Below are positions 55,433-64,000 of a stretch of 64,000 nt of DNA, one piece after another. The DNA is taken from the NCBI GenBank assembly GCA_027533385.1, contig JAPZUE010000007.1, positions 275,836-339,835 on the forward strand, written 5' to 3'. Below the pieces are notes generated by a model, which saw only the letters and a list, made by a program, of their open reading frames with translations, was not told the origin of the DNA and searched no databases. The DNA is from Rhizobium sp. GTDB lineage: Bacteria; Pseudomonadota; Alphaproteobacteria; Rhizobiales; Rhizobiaceae. The translations under genes were made by a program, and so were the position numbers. Position 1 is the stretch's first letter. Every line of letters starts with the position of its first letter.

Positions 55433-55591
55433 TTACCAACCGCCGCCTGAAGTCCTCTTGAACGCGCCGTTCATCTGCGGTTCATCTTTGTGACGGAACT
55501 GTGACGCTTCCATCCACTCCCGCGCAACCATGAGGCCGAGCTCGACGAGAAGCGAAGCGGCAATGGCGGAGGCAATCAGAAGAACGAGCAT
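55433..55591 (-). CDS. small membrane peptide (52 aa)
   Basis: The frame starts at ATG 55591 with AAGGA 8 bases upstream. Residues 1-22 (MLVLLIASAIAASLLVELGL) form a membrane span or signal anchor; the tail is polar and ends MNGAFKRTSGGGW. A related but broken copy of the 3' part lies upstream at about 55650-55700 (reads RQMNASFKAASDGF), so the gene was once partly duplicated. Divergent from coaD. Function unknown. Confidence 0.6.
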   Translation of the reverse strand: MLVLLIASAIAASLLVELGLMVAREWMEASQFRHKDEPQMNGAFKRTSGGGW

Positions 55592-55801
55592 CGGAACATC
55601 CTTGGGGTATCTCGGTTCGGTTGATGCTTCAGGAATAGAGGAACCCGTCTGAAGCCGCCTTGAATGACGCGTTCATCTGTCGTTCAGCGCAGCGGGCGGG
55701 GTTCGCATCTGGCAAAAGCGTGACGCAAGCGAGGCCGTTGGGTGCTTGCGATATCCCGGCTTCCGTGACAAAAGGCGGGCGAAACCAAAACACGGGTTCT
55801 C

Positions 55802-56296
55802 ATGGCAACCGCTTTCTATCCTGGCTCTTTCGATCCGATGACCAACGGCCACCTGGACGTACTTGTTCAGGCGCTGAACATCGTTGATCGCCTGGTGGTC
55901 GCCATTGGCACCCATCCGGGCAAGGCGCCGCTCTTTACCTTCGAACAGCGTGCCGATCTGATCCGTGCCTCCCTGGCTGAAGTCTTGCCGGGCCGGGCAG
56001 GGGATCTGGACGTCGTGTCCTTCGCCGATCTCGCCGTCGATGCCGCCCGCCGGCATGGCGCGCGGATCATCGTTCGTGGACTGCGCGACGGAACCGATTT
56101 CGATTATGAGATGCAGATGGTCGGCATGAACGCCCAGATGGCGCCGGAACTGCAGACCGTGTTCCTGCCGGCCGCCACCGCCTCGCGGCCCATTACCGCC
56201 ACATTGGTCCGCCAGATCGCCGCCATGGGCGGAGATGTCAGCGCCTTCGTGCCGGCTCCGGTGCTGGCCGCCCTCAATTCCAGATACGGCCGCTGA
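55802..56296 (+). CDS. coaD: phosphopantetheine adenylyltransferase
   Basis: CoaD transfers AMP to 4'-phosphopantetheine, the fourth step of coenzyme A synthesis. The 164-aa protein has the nucleotidyltransferase motif [14 protein letters not shown] (about 8-21), [18 protein letters not shown], and the ISSTxxR-like segment [12 protein letters not shown]. Length is standard. A cyclophilin gene follows 26 bp later, probably in the same operon. Confidence 0.97.
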   Translation: MATAFYPGSFDPMTNGHLDVLVQALNIVDRLVVAIGTHPGKAPLFTFEQRADLIRASLAEVLPGRAGDLDVVSFADLAVDAARRHGARIIVRGLRDGTDFDYEMQMVGMNAQMAPELQTVFLPAATASRPITATLVRQIAAMGGDVSAFVPAPVLAALNSRYGR

Positions 56297-56322
56297 GCCG
56301 CAATATCCAAACGGGAGTGATC

Positions 56323-56892
56323 ATGAAGCTCGTCCAACTCGCAACCGCATTCGTGCTGGCCATCGCCGGCTTCGGCGCCGCCCAGGCTCAGTCCAACGAG
56401 GACTTCCTGACCATCCAGCTGAAGGACGGCCCGGTCGTGATCCAGCTGGCGACGGATGTCGCGCCCAAGCACGTTGCCCAGATCAAGGACCTCGCCGCCA
56501 AGGGCGAGTATGACAATGTTGCCTTCCACCGCGTGATCGAGGGCTTCATGGCCCAGACCGGCGACGTGCAGTTCGGCGACATGGAGAACGGCTTCGAGCC
56601 GGGTCGCGCCGGCACCGGTGGCTCGAGCCTGCCGGATCTGCCCGCCGAGTTCTCGGACAAGCCCTTCGTCCGCGGCACGGTCGGCATGGCCCGCAGCCAG
56701 GATCCGAACTCCGCCAATTCGCAGTTCTTCATTATGTTCGCCGATGGCGATTTCCTGAACGGCCAGTACACGGTCGTCGGCCAGGTCGTCTCCGGCATGG
56801 AATTCGTCGACAAGATCAAGCGTGGCGAAGGCGGCAACGGCGAAGTCACCGATCCCGACCGCATGGTCAAGGTCACCGTCGGTCGCAACTGA
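56323..56892 (+). CDS. periplasmic peptidyl-prolyl cis-trans isomerase (cyclophilin)
   Basis: This 189-aa cyclophilin has a signal peptide (cleavage after AQA, about residue 22), so it acts in the periplasm on proline bonds of exported proteins. Active-site residues are present: FHRVIEGFMAQTGD, GTVGMARSQDPNSANSQFFIMF. ATG 56323 is chosen with GGGAG upstream. It is followed 39 bp later by a cytoplasmic paralogue. Confidence 0.94.
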   Translation: MKLVQLATAFVLAIAGFGAAQAQSNEDFLTIQLKDGPVVIQLATDVAPKHVAQIKDLAAKGEYDNVAFHRVIEGFMAQTGDVQFGDMENGFEPGRAGTGGSSLPDLPAEFSDKPFVRGTVGMARSQDPNSANSQFFIMFADGDFLNGQYTVVGQVVSGMEFVDKIKRGEGGNGEVTDPDRMVKVTVGRN

Positions 56893-56931
56893 TATCAAAA
56901 GGGCGTCAAGCCCCAACCAAGGAGAACCCCC

Positions 56932-57441
56932 ATGGCCGAGATCAAGGATCCGGAAAACACCATCCTGATGGAAACCACCAAGGGCAAGGTCGTCATCGCG
57001 CTCTTCCCGGATCTGGCCCCCGGCCATGTCGCCCGCATCAAGGAACTGTCGCGTGAAGGCGCCTATGACGGCGTTGTCTTCCACCGCGTCATCGAAGACT
57101 TCATGGCTCAGACCGGCGACGTCCAGTATGGCAAGCAGGGTGCAGACAGCTTCAACCCGGGTCGCGCCGGCATGGGCGGCTCCTCCAAGCCCGACCTGAA
57201 GGCCGAATTCTCGGCCACCCCGCATGTTCGCGGCACCTGCTCCATGGCCCGTTCGCAGAACCCGAACTCGGCCAATTCGCAGTTCTTCATCTGCTTCACC
57301 GATGCACCCTGGCTCAACAAGCAGTACTCCGTCTGGGGTCAGGTCATCGAGGGCATGGACGTCATCGACCAGATCAAGAAGGGCGAGCCCGTGCGCGATC
57401 CCGACTCGATCGTCTCGATGAAGGTCGCTGCCGACGCCTGA
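56932..57441 (+). CDS. ppiB: cytoplasmic peptidyl-prolyl cis-trans isomerase (cyclophilin)
   Basis: This 169-aa cyclophilin lacks a signal peptide. It has FHRVIEDFMAQTGD and GTCSMARSQNPNSANSQFFICF with the catalytic Arg and aromatic residues. It is about half identical by eye to the preceding gene's product, so the pair arose by duplication with one copy gaining export. AAGGAG precedes ATG 56932. A terminator follows. Confidence 0.95.
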   Translation: MAEIKDPENTILMETTKGKVVIALFPDLAPGHVARIKELSREGAYDGVVFHRVIEDFMAQTGDVQYGKQGADSFNPGRAGMGGSSKPDLKAEFSATPHVRGTCSMARSQNPNSANSQFFICFTDAPWLNKQYSVWGQVIEGMDVIDQIKKGEPVRDPDSIVSMKVAADA

Positions 57442-57460
57442 TCGGCTTCTTCTACGGAAG

Positions 57461-57493
57461 CCCGCCTCGGTGCATGGCACCCGGGCGGGTTTT
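57461..57493 (+). terminator. terminator after second cyclophilin
   Basis: CCCGCC...GGGCGGG with an inner CGGTGC/GCACC pairing (57461-57489), then TTTT. Confidence 0.7.
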
Positions 57494-57531
57494 CGCGTTT
57501 AAACCCGTCAATCCAGACCTGATGTGAAGCA

Positions 57532-58626
57532 ATGCGTGTAGATCTCTTCGACTTCGACCTGCCGGAAGACAATATTGCGCTGCGGCCCGCAAACCCGCGT
57601 GACCATGCGCGATTCCTGGTGGTGCGCCCCAATGGCGACCCGGTTCTCGAAGACCATCATGTTTATGATCTCGCCTCCTTCCTGAAGCCCGGCGATGCCT
57701 TGGTCTTCAACGACACCAAGGTGATCCCGGCCCAGCTCGAAGGCGTGCGCCACCGCGAAGGTGCCGAGGAAATCGCCGTCTCCTGCACGCTGCACATGCG
57801 TGTGGCCGCCAATCGCTGGAAGGCCTTTGCCAAGCCCGGCAAGCGCATCAAGGCCGGCGACCGCATCGATTTCGGCACGGGGCAGGGGGAAGGTGCCGCC
57901 TGCATGCTCGGCTCCCTCGTCGCCACCGTTGCGGAAAAGGGTGAAGCCGGCGAAATCGATCTCGCCTTCGACCTCTCGGGCCCCGATCTGGACCAGGCGA
58001 TTGCCACCGTCGGCCACATTCCGCTTCCGCCCTATATCGCCGCCAAGCGGCCGGAGGACGAGAAGGATCGCGCCGACTACCAGACGATCTACGCCCGCGA
58101 GGAGGGCGCCGTGGCCGCCCCGACCGCCGGCCTGCATTTCACGCCAGACCTCTTTGCCAAACTCGACGCCGCTGGCATCGAGCGCCATTTCGTGACCCTG
58201 CATGTCGGCGCCGGCACCTTCCTGCCCGTCAAGGCGGATGATACCGCCGAGCACAAGATGCATGAGGAGATCGGCTATATCTCGCCGTCGACTTCAGCCG
58301 CTCTGAACGCCGTTCGTGCCCGGGGCAACCGGATCATCGCTGTCGGCACCACCTCGCTGCGTCTGCTCGAAAGTGCTGCCGAAGAAAGTGGCCACATTCC
58401 CGCCTGGTCAGGTGCGACAGGCATCTTCATCACGCCCGGCTATCGCTTCAAGGCAGTCGACATGCTGATGACCAATTTCCACCTGCCCAAATCCACGCTT
58501 TTCATGCTGGTATCCGCTTTTTCCGGCCTCGACACGATGCGTGCGGCCTATGCCCACGCCATCGAGACCGGCTACCGCTTCTATTCGTATGGCGATTCCA
58601 GCCTGCTCTTCCGGAAAGACGACTGA
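57532..58626 (+). CDS. queA: tRNA preQ1(34) S-adenosylmethionine ribosyltransferase-isomerase
   Basis: QueA converts preQ1 at tRNA position 34 to epoxyqueuosine using AdoMet. The 364-aa protein has the family motifs [46 protein letters not shown] and [17 protein letters not shown]. It overlaps nothing but lies 3 bp before tgt, so the two consecutive queuosine steps are co-transcribed. Confidence 0.97.
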   Translation: MRVDLFDFDLPEDNIALRPANPRDHARFLVVRPNGDPVLEDHHVYDLASFLKPGDALVFNDTKVIPAQLEGVRHREGAEEIAVSCTLHMRVAANRWKAFAKPGKRIKAGDRIDFGTGQGEGAACMLGSLVATVAEKGEAGEIDLAFDLSGPDLDQAIATVGHIPLPPYIAAKRPEDEKDRADYQTIYAREEGAVAAPTAGLHFTPDLFAKLDAAGIERHFVTLHVGAGTFLPVKADDTAEHKMHEEIGYISPSTSAALNAVRARGNRIIAVGTTSLRLLESAAEESGHIPAWSGATGIFITPGYRFKAVDMLMTNFHLPKSTLFMLVSAFSGLDTMRAAYAHAIETGYRFYSYGDSSLLFRKDD

Positions 58627-58629
58627 CCG

Positions 58630-59760
58630 ATGTCCGAGAATTTCACGTTCAATCTGAAGGCCACCAGCGGCAAGGCTCGCCTCGGCGAGATCACCATGCC
58701 GCGCGGCACGATCCGCACCCCGGCCTTCATGCCCGTCGGCACCGTCGGCACCGTCAAGGCCATGTATCTCGACCAGGTCAAGGAAGGCGGCGCCGATATC
58801 ATCCTTGGCAACACCTACCACCTGATGCTTCGCCCCGGTCCGGAGCGCGTCGCCCGCCTCGGCGGCCTGCATGAACTGATCCGCTGGCCGGGCCCGATCC
58901 TGACGGACTCGGGCGGTTTCCAGGTCATGTCGCTATCTGGCCTGCGCAAGCTCGACGAGCAGGGCGTGACCTTCAAAAGCCATGTCGATGGCTCGCTCCA
59001 TCACATGTCGCCGGAGCGGTCGATCGAGATCCAGGGTCTGCTCGACAGTGACATCCAGATGCAACTCGACGAATGTGTGGCGCTGCCCAACGAGCCGCGC
59101 GAGATCGAACGTGCCATGGAGCTGTCGCTGCGCTGGGCCGAACGTTGCCGCGTCGCCTTCGGCAACCAGCCCGGAAAAGCCATGTTCGGCATCGTCCAGG
59201 GCGGCGACCAGCCGGCGCTCCGAATCCGCTCGGCAGAAGGCCTCAAGCAGCTTGACCTGAAAGGCTATTCGATCGGTGGTCTCGCTGTAGGCGAACCCCA
59301 GGCCGTCATGCTCGACATGCTGCGCATCACGTTGCCTGTGCTCCCGACGGAAAAGCCGCGCTACCTGATGGGCGTCGGCACGCCGGATGATATGCTGAAA
59401 TCGGTCGCCGAAGGCATCGACATGTTCGACTGCGTCATGCCGACCCGCTCCGGTCGCCACGGTCTGGCGTTTACCCGACGCGGCAAGGTCAATATCCGCA
59501 ATGCCCGCCATGCCGAAGACATGCGCCCGCTGGACGAACAGTCATCCTGCCCGGCGACCCGCGACTACTCGCGTGCCTATCTGCATCACCTCGTGCGCTC
59601 CAATGAAGCGCTCGGCGGAATGCTGCTATCCTGGAACAACCTGAGCTACTATCAGGAACTGATGCAGGGCATCCGCCAGGCGATCGCGGAAAACCGCTTC
59701 GAGGATTTCAAGGCCGAAACCATCGAGATGTGGAACCGCGGCGACATCGACCCGATCTGA
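58630..59760 (+). CDS. tgt: tRNA-guanine transglycosylase
   Basis: Tgt swaps guanine 34 of certain tRNAs for preQ1. The 376-aa TIM-barrel protein has the active-site segments [38 protein letters not shown] with nucleophile/base Asp residues, GLAVGEP and [12 protein letters not shown]. The usual zinc site C-x-C-x2-C...H reads Ser305-x-Cys307-x2-Thr310 and Asn336, so only one of four ligands remains. The rest is intact. Follows queA by 3 bp. Confidence 0.96.
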   Translation: MSENFTFNLKATSGKARLGEITMPRGTIRTPAFMPVGTVGTVKAMYLDQVKEGGADIILGNTYHLMLRPGPERVARLGGLHELIRWPGPILTDSGGFQVMSLSGLRKLDEQGVTFKSHVDGSLHHMSPERSIEIQGLLDSDIQMQLDECVALPNEPREIERAMELSLRWAERCRVAFGNQPGKAMFGIVQGGDQPALRIRSAEGLKQLDLKGYSIGGLAVGEPQAVMLDMLRITLPVLPTEKPRYLMGVGTPDDMLKSVAEGIDMFDCVMPTRSGRHGLAFTRRGKVNIRNARHAEDMRPLDEQSSCPATRDYSRAYLHHLVRSNEALGGMLLSWNNLSYYQELMQGIRQAIAENRFEDFKAETIEMWNRGDIDPI

Positions 59761-59803
59761 GCGTGATCGAGGGCAGGGCGCTCAATCGTCCTGCCCTGAA
59801 GGT

Positions 59804-60244
59804 TCAGATACCCTGACTGTTCGTCTCGCGCTTCATGCGCACGCCATTGATGGCAAACTGGCCGTCACGCTGGCGCTTCAGCTCGTAATACACCGCCCAG
59901 TCCTTGCCGTCAGGCGCCGAGATCAGCACCTCCTGATAGGCCACCGTGCCATCGGGCGACACCTGATTGCGCCCGAAGGCATAGTTGCCGGGACGATAGA
60001 CCGGGCCATAGCTCTTCTTCACCATCTCGAAGAAGCGCTCCGCATTGGGAAACACCGACTTGATCTCCGGCGAAGCGAAGGAATAGGCCGTCTGGGCATC
60101 ATCGTTCAAAAAGGCCGTGATCTGCTGCTCGATGACGTTTTTCACGAGGGTCACAGCCTCGGTCTTTCCATCCTGTTGGGCCATGACCGGTGCTGCAAGC
60201 AGGCCGACCACGAGAGACAGGGCAATTCCAATCCGCATGCGCAT
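59804..60244 (-). CDS. DUF4864 secreted protein
   Basis: The 146-aa product has a signal peptide (MRMRIGIALSLVVGLLAAPVMAQ, cleavage after MAQ) and the DUF4864 body (VIEQQITAFLNDDAQTAYSFASPEIKSVFPNAERFFEMVKKSYGPVYRP). Function unknown; the fold resembles NTF2-like proteins. Three ATGs follow AAGGGG closely; 60244 has the best spacing. Convergent with tgt. Confidence 0.88.
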   Translation of the reverse strand: MRMRIGIALSLVVGLLAAPVMAQQDGKTEAVTLVKNVIEQQITAFLNDDAQTAYSFASPEIKSVFPNAERFFEMVKKSYGPVYRPGNYAFGRNQVSPDGTVAYQEVLISAPDGKDWAVYYELKRQRDGQFAINGVRMKRETNSQGI

Positions 60245-60487
60245 CATCATCCCCTTGTTTCAGAAAGTCCGAAACAAAAGGATAGGACGATTCGCCCCGT
60301 CGAAAAGTCCTCATGACGGTTTCATGTCGTTCATCGCGATATCGTGAGCAAAACCCGCTGGATTACCCCCGGCTGGTCTGGACAAGCCAGGGGTGAAGCC
60401 GCTTAAAAACAAAGACCATGAGTTGGCTGCAACGTTGCCGGAGGTGGCGACACGCGCCAACACGACTGCGAGATGAGGAGCCTTGCA

Positions 60488-62974
60488 ATGATCGATGACC
60501 TGCTCGACCGGATGACACTTGAGGAGCAGGTCGCCCTGCTGGCCGGCGCCGATTTCTGGACCACCGTCGCGGTCGAGCGTCTCGGCATCCCCAAGATCAA
60601 GGTGACCGACGGTCCTAACGGTGCGCGCGGCGGCGGCTCGCTGGTCGGCGGCGTCAAATCCGCTTGCTTCCCGGCCGCCATCGGCATAGGGGCTGCCTGG
60701 AACCCGGAGCTTGTGCGCGAGATGGGTGTAGCGCTCGCCGAGGAGGCGAAGACCAAGAGCGCCCGCGTCCTGCTGGCACCGACCGTCAACATTCATCGCT
60801 CTGGCCTCAATGGCCGCAATTTCGAATGCTACTCCGAAGACCCGATGCTGAGCTCGGCGCTGGCCGTCGCCTATATCGAGGGTGTGCAGTCTGAGGGCAT
60901 CGCCGCCACGATCAAGCATTTCGTCGGCAACGAATCCGAAATCGAGCGTCAGACCATGTCATCCGACATGGATGAGCGCACACTGCGCGAGATCTACCTG
61001 CCGCCCTTCGAGGCTGCGGTGAAACAGGCGGGCGTCTGGGCGATCATGTCCTCCTACAACCGCCTGAACGGTGTGTGGACCAGCGAGAACCGCTGGCTGC
61101 TGACCGAACTCCTGCGTGAGGAATGGGGCTATGAGGGCATCGTCATGTCCGACTGGTTCGGCTCGCACACCACGGAAGCCTCTGTGATCGGCGGCCTCGA
61201 TCTTGAAATGCCGGGTCCGACCCGCGACCGCGGCGAAAAGCTGGTTAGCGCTGTCCGCGAGGGCAGGGTGCCCGCAGAAACCGTCAGGTCTGCCGCCCGC
61301 CGTATCCTGCTGCTGCTCGAGCGCGTCGGCGCCTTTGCCGATCCGACCATGGCAGAAGAGAAGGCTGTCGACCGCCTCGAACACCGCGCGCTCATCCGCA
61401 AGCTCGGCGCCGAGGGAATGGTGCTCCTTAAGAATGACGGCATCCTGCCGCTCGACAAGTCGGCCCTCGACCGCATCGCCGTGCTCGGTCCCAATGCCAC
61501 GGAACCACGTATCATGGGCGGCGGCAGCGCCCAGATCAACGCGCATTACAAGGTGAGCCCGCTCGAGGGTATCCGCAATGCGCTCTCAGGCACCAACCGC
61601 GTCAGCCACATCATGGGCTGCCGCAACAACCGCCTGACCCGCATGCTCGGAGGCGAGATCAGCCTCGACTTCTTCCAGGGCACCCGCTGCGAGGGTCCCG
61701 TGATCCATAGCGACAAGGCGCAAATCTCGAACTTCTTCTGGCTCGACATGCCCAAGTCATCGCTCGATCCGCGCGACTTCTCCGTCCGTCTGAAGACGAT
61801 TTATCGCCCGGAAGAAAGCGGCAACCACCTGTTTGGCCTTGCCAATGCCGGACTTGCCCGCCTCTATGTCGATGACGTGCTTGTGGTCGACAGCTATGAG
61901 GGCTGGAAGCGCGGCGACAATTTCTTCGGTAATGGCAATACCGAGGTCCGTGTCGAACATTTCCTCGAAGCGGGGAGAAGTTACGAGATCCGCGTGGATT
62001 ACCGCTCTCCGGCAGAGGTCGAGTCCGGCATCCGAATTCGCGCCCTCCGCTTCGGCGTCGAACTGCCGACGTCCGACAAGGACATCCAGCTTGCGGTCGA
62101 ACAGGCCAAGGCCTCGGATATCGCCGTGCTGTTCGTCGGCCGGGAAGGGGAGTGGGACACCGAAGGTCTCGACCTGCCCGATATGCGCCTGCCCGGTCGC
62201 CAGGAAGAACTGATCGAGAAGGTCGCCGCCGTTAACTCGCGCACCATCGTGGTGCTGCAGACCGGCGGCCCCGTCGAAATGCCCTGGCTCGACAAGGTCC
62301 AGGCGGTCATCCAGGCTTGGTATCCGGGCCAGGAGGCCGGCAATGCGATCGCCGATGTGCTCTTCGGCGCGGCGGAGCCCGGCGGCCGCCTGCCGCAGAC
62401 CTTCCCGCAGCGTCTTGCCGACAATTCCGCCGTGACAGGCGATCCGAAGACCTACCCCGGTGAAAACGGCCATGTCGTCTACGCGGAAGGCCTTGCCGTC
62501 GGTTACCGCCATCACGATGCCGATGGCGCCAAGCCGCTCTTTCCCTTCGGTTACGGCCTCTCCTACACCAGCTTCGAATGGTCCGCGCCGCGCGCCTCCA
62601 GCCTCGACATGGGGCCGGATGGCGTAACCATCGAGGTAGATGTGACCAACACCGGCGACCGGGCAGGGGCCGAACTGGTCCAGCTCTATGTCAAGCCGAA
62701 GGCGTCGCGCCTGCCGCGTCCGGTGAAGGAACTCAAGGCCTTCGCCAAGCAGCATATCGCCGCCGGCAAGACCGCAACAGCACGGCTCACGCTCGCAGTC
62801 CGCGACCTCGCTTATTTCGATCCGCAGGCGCGCGCCTGGATCGCCGAGGCCGGCGACTACGACCTCGTCATTGCCGCCAATGCCGAGGATATCCGCGCTA
62901 CGCTGCCGCTCACGCTTTCGACCGAGTGGCGGGAAGGGGTCTCGGCCCCGCCACTGCCTGATGTCGTCGACTGA
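60488..62974 (+). CDS. glycoside hydrolase family 3 (beta-glucosidase-like) with PA14 insert
   Basis: This 828-aa enzyme hydrolyses beta-linked glucosides or related sugars. The N-terminal GH3 barrel contains the nucleophile Asp in GIVMSDWFGSH (about 218-228) and KHFVGNESEIERQ. The C-terminal GH3 domain follows and is interrupted by a PA14 domain (about 425-535: RLKTIYRPEESGNHLFGLANAGLARLYVDDVLVVDSYEGW), as in carbohydrate-binding BglX relatives. A fibronectin-III-like domain ends the protein. No signal peptide, so it is cytoplasmic. GAGGAG precedes ATG 60488. Confidence 0.95.
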   Translation: MIDDLLDRMTLEEQVALLAGADFWTTVAVERLGIPKIKVTDGPNGARGGGSLVGGVKSACFPAAIGIGAAWNPELVREMGVALAEEAKTKSARVLLAPTVNIHRSGLNGRNFECYSEDPMLSSALAVAYIEGVQSEGIAATIKHFVGNESEIERQTMSSDMDERTLREIYLPPFEAAVKQAGVWAIMSSYNRLNGVWTSENRWLLTELLREEWGYEGIVMSDWFGSHTTEASVIGGLDLEMPGPTRDRGEKLVSAVREGRVPAETVRSAARRILLLLERVGAFADPTMAEEKAVDRLEHRALIRKLGAEGMVLLKNDGILPLDKSALDRIAVLGPNATEPRIMGGGSAQINAHYKVSPLEGIRNALSGTNRVSHIMGCRNNRLTRMLGGEISLDFFQGTRCEGPVIHSDKAQISNFFWLDMPKSSLDPRDFSVRLKTIYRPEESGNHLFGLANAGLARLYVDDVLVVDSYEGWKRGDNFFGNGNTEVRVEHFLEAGRSYEIRVDYRSPAEVESGIRIRALRFGVELPTSDKDIQLAVEQAKASDIAVLFVGREGEWDTEGLDLPDMRLPGRQEELIEKVAAVNSRTIVVLQTGGPVEMPWLDKVQAVIQAWYPGQEAGNAIADVLFGAAEPGGRLPQTFPQRLADNSAVTGDPKTYPGENGHVVYAEGLAVGYRHHDADGAKPLFPFGYGLSYTSFEWSAPRASSLDMGPDGVTIEVDVTNTGDRAGAELVQLYVKPKASRLPRPVKELKAFAKQHIAAGKTATARLTLAVRDLAYFDPQARAWIAEAGDYDLVIAANAEDIRATLPLTLSTEWREGVSAPPLPDVVD

Positions 62975-63076
62975 TGCACTGCGGCGGAGGTTGCCGGCCT
63001 CCGCCGTCTCTTGCCGTGCCGTGAAATTCCATTAGAAGGCTAGAATGTCTTCGAAACCGCAGCGGATCCCCTGAGC

Positions 63077-63832
63077 ATGCGCCTCTTCCTCGGATCCGAT
63101 TTTCACGTCGATTACCGGCAGAATCTCGACTGGCTGCGAGCGCTGTCCCGCGCCGATTTCACCGACGATGTCCTGATCGTCGCCGGTGATCTCTCGGACG
63201 AACTCGATCTCGTCAAAGCCTGTTTCGACGAACTCGTGCCGCGCTATCGCAAACTGCTTTTCCTGCCCGGCAATCACGATCTGTGGACCGCGAGAAGCGG
63301 GAAGGGGCCATCCTTCGAAAAATTCGAGACCCTGAATGCGCTCTGCCACGGCTACGGCATCGAAACCCGTCCGCTTGCCTTCGGCAAGACTCTGATCGTG
63401 CCTTTGCTCGCCTGGTATGATTATTCCTTCGGCGAGCCCGGACCGACCATCCGCCGCGGCTGGATGGACTTTTACAAATGCAACTGGGACGGCCTCAAAC
63501 CCGCCGAGGTCGCGGCCCGTTTCGACGCCATGAATGTCATCCCGGACACATCGGGCTACGACGCCGTCTACAGCGTCTCGCATTTCGTGCCACGCATCGA
63601 CCTGATGCCGGCGCGCTATCCGGAAAAGCACAAGGCACTGTTTCCGGTGCTTGGCACAGACCGCCTGGAGCGCCGCATTCGTTCGCTCGGCTCGACCAAG
63701 CATTTCTACGGTCACAGCCACCTGAACCGCAACAAGGAGATCGACGGCGTCACCTACATCAACAATGCCTTCGGCTATCCCAAGGAAACCGAAATTTCGG
63801 CCAAGACCATTCTTCACGTCGCGGATCTCTAG
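63077..63832 (+). CDS. metallophosphoesterase (calcineurin-like)
   Basis: The 251-aa protein has the dinuclear metal-site motifs in order: GSDFHVDY (Asp8/His10), VAGDLSDELD (Asp near 38), PGNHDLW (Asn/His near 66-68) and FYGHSHLNR (His near 216-218). The substrate is not predictable. ATG 63077 has no strong ribosome site. It is followed by the end of an insertion sequence about 40 bp away. Confidence 0.9.
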   Translation: MRLFLGSDFHVDYRQNLDWLRALSRADFTDDVLIVAGDLSDELDLVKACFDELVPRYRKLLFLPGNHDLWTARSGKGPSFEKFETLNALCHGYGIETRPLAFGKTLIVPLLAWYDYSFGEPGPTIRRGWMDFYKCNWDGLKPAEVAARFDAMNVIPDTSGYDAVYSVSHFVPRIDLMPARYPEKHKALFPVLGTDRLERRIRSLGSTKHFYGHSHLNRNKEIDGVTYINNAFGYPKETEISAKTILHVADL

Positions 63833-63882
63833 GAGCCGGGGAGCTGGCAGATCGAGCGCCCTCTAATACCAACCGTCATTGA

Positions 63883-64000
63883 TCAGAACCTTTGGGCCCA
63901 TTTGCGTCGGCCGATCGACATTATCTTCCACGGTCGGTCCTGTAGGGTTCTCCAAGCGTAGCAGCAGTGGTCGACGATATCCTCGTAGGACTTGAAGACG
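63883..64000 (-). CDS. IS630-family transposase, C-terminal end (partial)
   Basis: Read on the minus strand from the window edge, the frame gives KSYEDIVDHCCYAWRTLQDR and then RPWKIMSIGRRKWAQRF before TGA (63883-63885), matching the C-terminus of rhizobial IS630-type DDE transposases. Only the last ~39 codons are in the window. The likely IS end is near 63873 (TAATACCAACC), with TA as the expected target duplication. Confidence 0.8.
   Translation of the reverse strand, partial: VFKSYEDIVDHCCYAWRTLQDRPWKIMSIGRRKWAQRF

Overview
The window looks like a GC-rich alphaproteobacterial chromosome, most likely Rhizobiaceae (Rhizobium/Agrobacterium relatives). This rests on gene content: phosphatidylcholine synthase (pcs), IalB, HspQ, a glnB-glnA pair behind a sigma-54 promoter, an SOS box of the alphaproteobacterial GAAC-N7-GAAC type, and rhizobial-style CobQ, CcdA and SdhE. 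No species can be named from the sequence alone.

Layout. Positions 1-2500 hold cobQ and three short unlisted genes, two of them tandem paralogues encoding ~40-residue membrane peptides. Positions 2526-12398 are an integrated element of about 9.8 kb. It is bounded by a 43-bp direct repeat of the 3' half of an intact tRNA-Lys(UUU) gene (12356-12431, minus). It carries a tyrosine integrase, an AlpA-like regulator, a small zinc-finger protein, an archaeo-eukaryotic type primase, an origin-like iteron/inverted-repeat region, a terminase small-subunit candidate, a terminase large subunit split into ATPase and nuclease reading frames (the nuclease broken by an in-frame amber codon), a coiled-coil protein, a scaffold-like protein, and minus-strand cargo of unknown function. 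No capsid, portal or tail gene is present. The content is that of a phage satellite or a stripped prophage, and this is the part of the window most worth following up.

The rest is ordinary chromosome. 12618-16468: ccdA, an AEC transporter, a UbiH-like monooxygenase and pcs. 16606-22195: a nucleoside-type BMP ABC transporter with a FadR/GntR regulator whose likely operator half-site recurs before the binding-protein gene. 22267-25593: glmU and glmS. 25696-32459: a DUF502 protein, recG, sdhE and mfd. 32641-39268: an orphan DnaB-like ATPase, two DMT transporters, a FrnE-like DsbA protein, a YejA-like binding protein, ialB and hspQ. 39418-41228: glnB-glnA. 41580-46424: nnrDE, a Na/Pi cotransporter, a DUF72 protein and a VapBC-type toxin-antitoxin pair. 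46436-53928: uvrA and ssb diverging from an SOS box, a MarC protein and gyrA. 54062-55591: a Tat/lipoprotein and three short membrane-peptide genes. 55802-59760: coaD, two cyclophilins, queA and tgt. 59804-64000: a DUF4864 protein, a GH3 glycosidase, a metallophosphoesterase, and the 3' end of an IS630-family transposase running off the edge.

Functional links visible here: GlmU and GlmS supply UDP-GlcNAc; PII (GlnB) and glutamine synthetase form the nitrogen-assimilation unit; UvrA, Mfd, RecG and SSB are repair/recombination proteins; QueA and Tgt make queuosine, but this Tgt lacks three of the four usual zinc ligands.
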